From Petrosia ficiformis (taxonomy: Eukaryota; Porifera; Demospongiae; Haplosclerida; Petrosiidae): DNA of 64,000 nt. Below the pieces are notes generated by a model, which did no database searches, was not told the origin of the DNA, and saw only the letters and a list, made by a program, of their open reading frames with translations. Each line of letters opens with the position of its first letter. The first letter of the stretch is position 1. Location: the NCBI GenBank assembly GCA_947044365.1, contig OX345636.1, positions 58,903,537-58,967,536 on the forward strand. The letters are read 5' to 3'. The position numbers and the translations under genes were made by a program. Shown in pieces: positions 53,901 to 59,900 of the stretch.

Positions 53901-56900
53901 ATACAACAGTTATTAGCAGTTTCTGAATCTTCCTGGCTTGTCTGTAGCTCGAAGAGCCTCGAACGCGCGTTCTTTTATGCGCCACGCCCATTAATTGACC
54001 GAGCCCCCGGGAATGACGCAACTTCCTTAACTACGTATACAACGCATAGTCGCGCAAGTGACACAAACATATATATATATATACATTAAACCCCGTGGAA
54101 AGCAATTATAGGGATGGCCCTACGGGCCATAATAATAATCGCTTGGAATTCTTTGGCATAATCATAATAATTATTATGTGTAGAAGTTTTCATCTGTCCA
54201 GGGTAGAACATTTTTGCTGGCTACTGTACTGGCGGCATAATAAAAAATCCTAGAATCTGTTATTGCTGGCAGGCTGACAAGAGACACATTCTTAAACTAT
54301 AGACAATGATAAAACAACAACTCTTGTACTCTAAGAGTAGGTGATACTCTCTATGTAGGGTTGATGCAGAACGAAAGGACTATCTAATTTTATTATGATG
54401 TACAGCCACACATCTGACTGGGGATTGAATTGTTCAATCCCAAGTCAGATTCATGACTCTTTCAGTTTTCACTCATTCCTGCCTGCACATCATAATAATG
54501 CTTTGCATATATCAATTTATATGCAATCAATCTTGTGTCTAATAGTTTACCAAGCGCAAGTAATGTGTTATGTACAATTCAGTTAATGTACTACTTTATG
54601 ATTGAATGGGAGAGTCTATGGTATTTCCAGTCATACTTGGATAATAATAATAAATAGTCATCATGCAAAAGGGGATGGTTCTAGTTGTGTGTTTGTATGA
54701 ATGTTTCAGGCCTGTTGCAATCATTTCATATCTAGTATATAACCCCATGGCTCTAATTATTGAGTTCAAGACAATAGGATAGTTCAAATATTATTCATGT
54801 CTGCCAAGGATTTTAACATTGCTCAAATTCTATTGATTTAAAGTTAATGGTGTTATTAAAAATCATTGACAGGGAGGAGACAGACTACATATAGTCTACT
54901 TAAATTATCTATACAGTGAACATTTGAATCCAACAATGAAATGTATCTCTGTTTACAATCTTTCCTTTAACATTGTATATGTACTTATATATCTAATTAT
55001 TTTATTTCAAGGACGGAAAAACACCCGTGGATTTACTACGTGGTACCAAAGCTCGTAAAGCTGTTGAAAAAACATTTGTGAGTTTGTTGAATTTGTTTTT
55101 AAACAAAAAAAACAGATTTGATTAACATTCTTTTTCTTCACAGGAAAAACACGAAAAGAGAAAGAGGAAAGGTATTTTCAGCACTGGTACTGACTTTTAC
55201 TCATTTGGCTTAAATTTGTGTGTCATTAGCTTCTGCATTTTGTATTACTAATTTACTACAAATTCTTTATAATACTGCAGAAATAGCTAGTGTTAACAAA
55301 TGCTTTTCAATTTTGTTATGGCCTGTAGGGCCATCTCTATGATTGCTTTCCCATGGGTTCGATGTATGTTTATATATATATATATGTGACCGGCTCTGCG
55401 AAACCAGTCTTATGGATCAAAATATAATTTGGAGATATGATCGAAAATAGACAGTTCTGAATTATTTGGGCGATCACTGTTTTATAACATAAAAAGCTTC
55501 ACAAATGTCTTACCTGTCTTTTGATACCTTTAGCAAGTATTAGAGACCTCTCTGTACTTTGCTAGCCACTGCTAACTAATCAATTAATGGTTAAAAATTA
55601 ATTTAGTTGCGTTTTTCTCGTATTTATGACTACCATGGTTTAATCGCTCACTGTAGCTTTGTCGTTTACATGATTGGGATGTATAATATCATTCTAGAGC
55701 TAATTTAATGCTCTATTCAGGTAAGACAAAAAATCAATTTTGAAATCTTGATCCATAAGACTGGTTTTCGCAGAGCCGGTCACATATACATGTGTGCGTG
55801 AGCATGCAATGTATACGTAGTTAAGGAAGTTACGTCATTCTGGGGGACATATACTCGAGCTCTACAGACCAGCAGAAAGAAAGCTGTGTAGCTTACGTAG
55901 AAACTAGAACTAATAGCTAGCTATTCTATTGGAAATATATTCCTAAAGTTCTACAAGGTCCTTTAAAAAGTAAACAGAGTAGATAATCAAAATAATAACT
56001 ATGAATAGGCTGATGTGTTTCACACACAATAAAAATTACTAAATGCTGGACACCACAAAGCAGTCATAAGGATACTTTTTTTTCTCTTTTCAAACTTTCA
56101 CATTTTGCGAAATCATCACCCATTTAGTGTGTTTCCCCTAAACTGAATCAGTGAAGTGATTCCATTATTGATTATGATATGAACTAGATCATGCTTATTT
56201 GCAAATAAAATGCATTATGAATAATTATAATTCATGATTGTAATTATAGTTTTAATACATTTTGTTTGGAAACAATGTAATGAAATAAAATTAATGACAT
56301 GCTACTATGGCATGTTTGATTCCACCCTCAAATCAAAAAGATATAGTTACAATACATTTTTCAAAGATTTCATAATTGTTATGTTTGCCATTTAGATCAA
56401 ATGGATATATTCTTTAGAGAATGTGAAAAAAATGGCGTCGTAGATGTTTTTCCCATGAAATGCCTTTTTACTGGCCTTCCTGGTGTTGGAAAAACATCGT
56501 TTCTTCAAAGATTGCAACGAAAGAAGACAAAAACAGTACAATCACTTTGTCAGGAAGAGATGACCATACCCAGCACAGGGTTTCAACGTCCAGTTACAGT
56601 TACTGTCAAAGAAGAAGCTACCACTATTACTGCAACAGCCATCACCAAAGGCCAGTGGCTAACAACTGACAACATCATCGAACAGGGCCGTCTTTTATTA
56701 CAATCTGTAAAACATCCAGCCCACCTCTGTGAAGACTCGACTGCTTTACAGTCCTCTCGTATCCCTGATTCTGCTAACAAAACAAGGAATGTTGCTCCTC
56801 TTCCTCACACAAAGTCTTCGAGTAATGTTGTTCCTCCTCAAGTAAATCCCCCTAACACTTCATCACTCACTACATTTTTGAAATCTGCTTCTAAGTTTTT

Positions 56901-59900
56901 TCGTTCAAAATCACAACAGCTTTTACCAGCCCGTGAGTTTATGAATGAAGTATTGAGTAGCAGGGGAATGCAGAAGCTTGAGGACTTAGAGGAAACAACT
57001 ACCATATATTTTATGGATACTGGTGGACAGCCAGAATTCCACGAGTTACTTCCCCCTCTTTTACGTGGCCCTGCGCTTCACTTGATATTTTTCAATGCTG
57101 CACATGATCTTACTCTACCAGTGGAGGTATGCTTTCGTCACAAGGATAGGGGAATGTCTTTGACATATAAAACTAGCTCTTCCTCTATTGAGATTGTCCA
57201 TCAGCTGCTGTCCAGCTTTTATTGCCTAAGTCTTGACGATGGCACCCAACGCTCAGTGTCTGTACTTTTGGGAAGCCACATCGATCTTTTGAGTGCAGAC
57301 AAAGAAGAGCGTTCAAAGCAGATACAGAAAATCAGCAATTTTATCCTGAAACACATTGAGAACACATCCTTCTACAAAGATGGCTTCGTCACATTTCCAA
57401 AATCTGAAGGAGTTGAGAGTAGCCCAATTTTCCTACCCCTAGATAATGTTACTGCATCTGAAGTCGAGCTGGAAGATATTCAAACCTTCTTGTTGAAGGT
57501 GATAAAGGAACGCTTCAAACCAGCATCCATTCCTGTTACATGGGCAGCATTCCATTTGATCCTTCGCTACCATTACGAGCAATCACCTGGTGTATGCACA
57601 CTAGCCAAGTGTACAGAGCTTGCTGTTGATTGTGGTATTCAAGCTGAAGATATCACCACTGTTTTGAGGTACTTCCATGAGAATCTTGGAACAATCCTTT
57701 ACTATGAGGAGGTTGACAGCCTGAAGGAGTTTGTTATATGCAATCCAGATGTGCTATTTAGTGGTATATCTCAACTTGTCACAGTATCTTTTGCAGGTTC
57801 TGGTGACAAGCATACCGCTGCAGAAAAAATAAGAGAAACAGGGGAAATCCCTCCTCATGTACTTCCAAAAGACACTCCTCTTACTCCTGATTGTCCCCTT
57901 ACTAATCAACACCTTATTGATCTCCTTACGCATTTCAAGCTCATCACTCACCTTGGTGACGATGATGATCCTTCCCTTTTCATGCCTTGTCTACTAAATC
58001 CTGATGCAAACACCCTCTCTTTGCTTACAAGTGAAAAGGAATACATAGCCAAAGTTTCTCCTCCTCCACTTCTGGTATTCTTTAAAGGGGCATTTATACC
58101 AGTTGGTGTTTTCTCAGCACTCATGGTTGAGTTATCAAAAAAATGGAAATTGGATAAGACAAATCGTTATCGTAATCGAGCCACATTTATTTTCGGATTG
58201 TCCCATGTTGAGATTCGCTCTTGCCTTACGTTCATCGAAGTTCGACTTACAAGCTCTCATTTCATTACTAAGAGTTGCACATCAATTCGTAAAGTTGTCA
58301 TCGATTGTGTAAATGCTGCCTTGAGCGTTCAGCCACACGTTTCTGTTGGCAGAGAAAAATGCTTTATAGGCTTTTATTGTCCTGGTTGTTTTTTACCTTC
58401 CATGGCTCTCCATCCTTGTGAGTGTCTATGTGAGGATGATGATTTTAATAGAGCTCTTTTATGTAATAATGAGCCACGATGTGAGGGATTTAAGGAATCC
58501 TTTCAAGTATCACCTGAGCAAAATGTTTGGTTTGAGGTGAGGATTCATAATCATAATACCATCAATAAATTTTATTCTTATTCTTTGGCAATGTAGGATG
58601 TTTCACCATCTCCAAGTGATGCTACTGTCAAGAGTGATCTAACAGGTATCAAACCAGGTAAATGTTATATACGACTTATAGGATATTAAATTATATACCT
58701 GGTGTCCTTGTTTTAGTTGAAATGATTATTTCAGACACTGACCCTTTATTGCTCAAACAGCAATAATAATTATCATTCATACATTATAGACATTTATGCA
58801 TGTATGTTTGCTATACATCTTGTTATCAATTTCATGATCCTGAATCTTCTCTGGTTTTACTAGAAATAGTAACTGTTTATTTGAGTAAAATGTTGATACA
58901 AACTTTTTTTATGGTTTAAGGATGGTTTAAGGATGGCCCATGGAGTGATGAGTTTCTTAATAGAATTATGATAACATATGACTGTAATTTTGTGCAATAC
59001 AAACCTTCATATCATCTGATGCATTGTATTTCTTGCTGTAAGAGAGGAAATGTAGTTATCTCCATTTTTCAAACGTATGCAAGTACAAAACCACAAAAGC
59101 GACACCCATCAAACATTTCATGCACCGTGTACAAGGCATTTTAAGAAAATTTACAAAGCCTTGATTTGAAGAGCTTATTAAATCCTTTTTCTGAGGCAGT
59201 TGGAAGGGCTAATAGCTAGTGACTTGAAATATACTGACCACAGCTATTACAAACACATTCATTAAGCAAAAGGATCTACCTATATGAGATATGATCAACA
59301 GCTGCAAATATTTGTCTAAACACATGCTCAGAGGAGGCATTACATTACATTACACAACAAAAGTTTATTTAAATACGATTTTGCTTGGAGGTAGGAGATC
59401 GAATTCAGATGCATAAGGATAATGCAATGAATGCTGTCAAATACTTCGATTCAGTTGCCTTACACATGTGCTTGCCTGATAAGCTTGGGAATCTGATCTT
59501 AACAAGTTATACATTTGCCAATCATAACTACAATGAAGGTTCTAAATAACTTACCATTTTAGCTTCTTTGTGTTTCCCTTGTATGCTCTAGCTGTACTTG
59601 CATGTGGGGTTGTTATGGGGAAATGGTATCTGATTTATAAATACTCCTCCCTAGGGCCTGCAGCAATCAGGTGCCATGCTTATAAATCAGATATCCCATC
59701 TGGCTGTGTTATAACATAATACATAAACCATGGCTAGTTGGTATATATACAAACCACCAGCTTATGTTCAGAGGTTTATGTGGATATATCCCTCAGCCCT
59801 TCAAGCATAGTATATCCACATAAACCTCCTTCACAGCAAGTCCTCCTAACTATGGTTTATAAAATTATATAATATTATGTATAATTATTAATAAATAATT

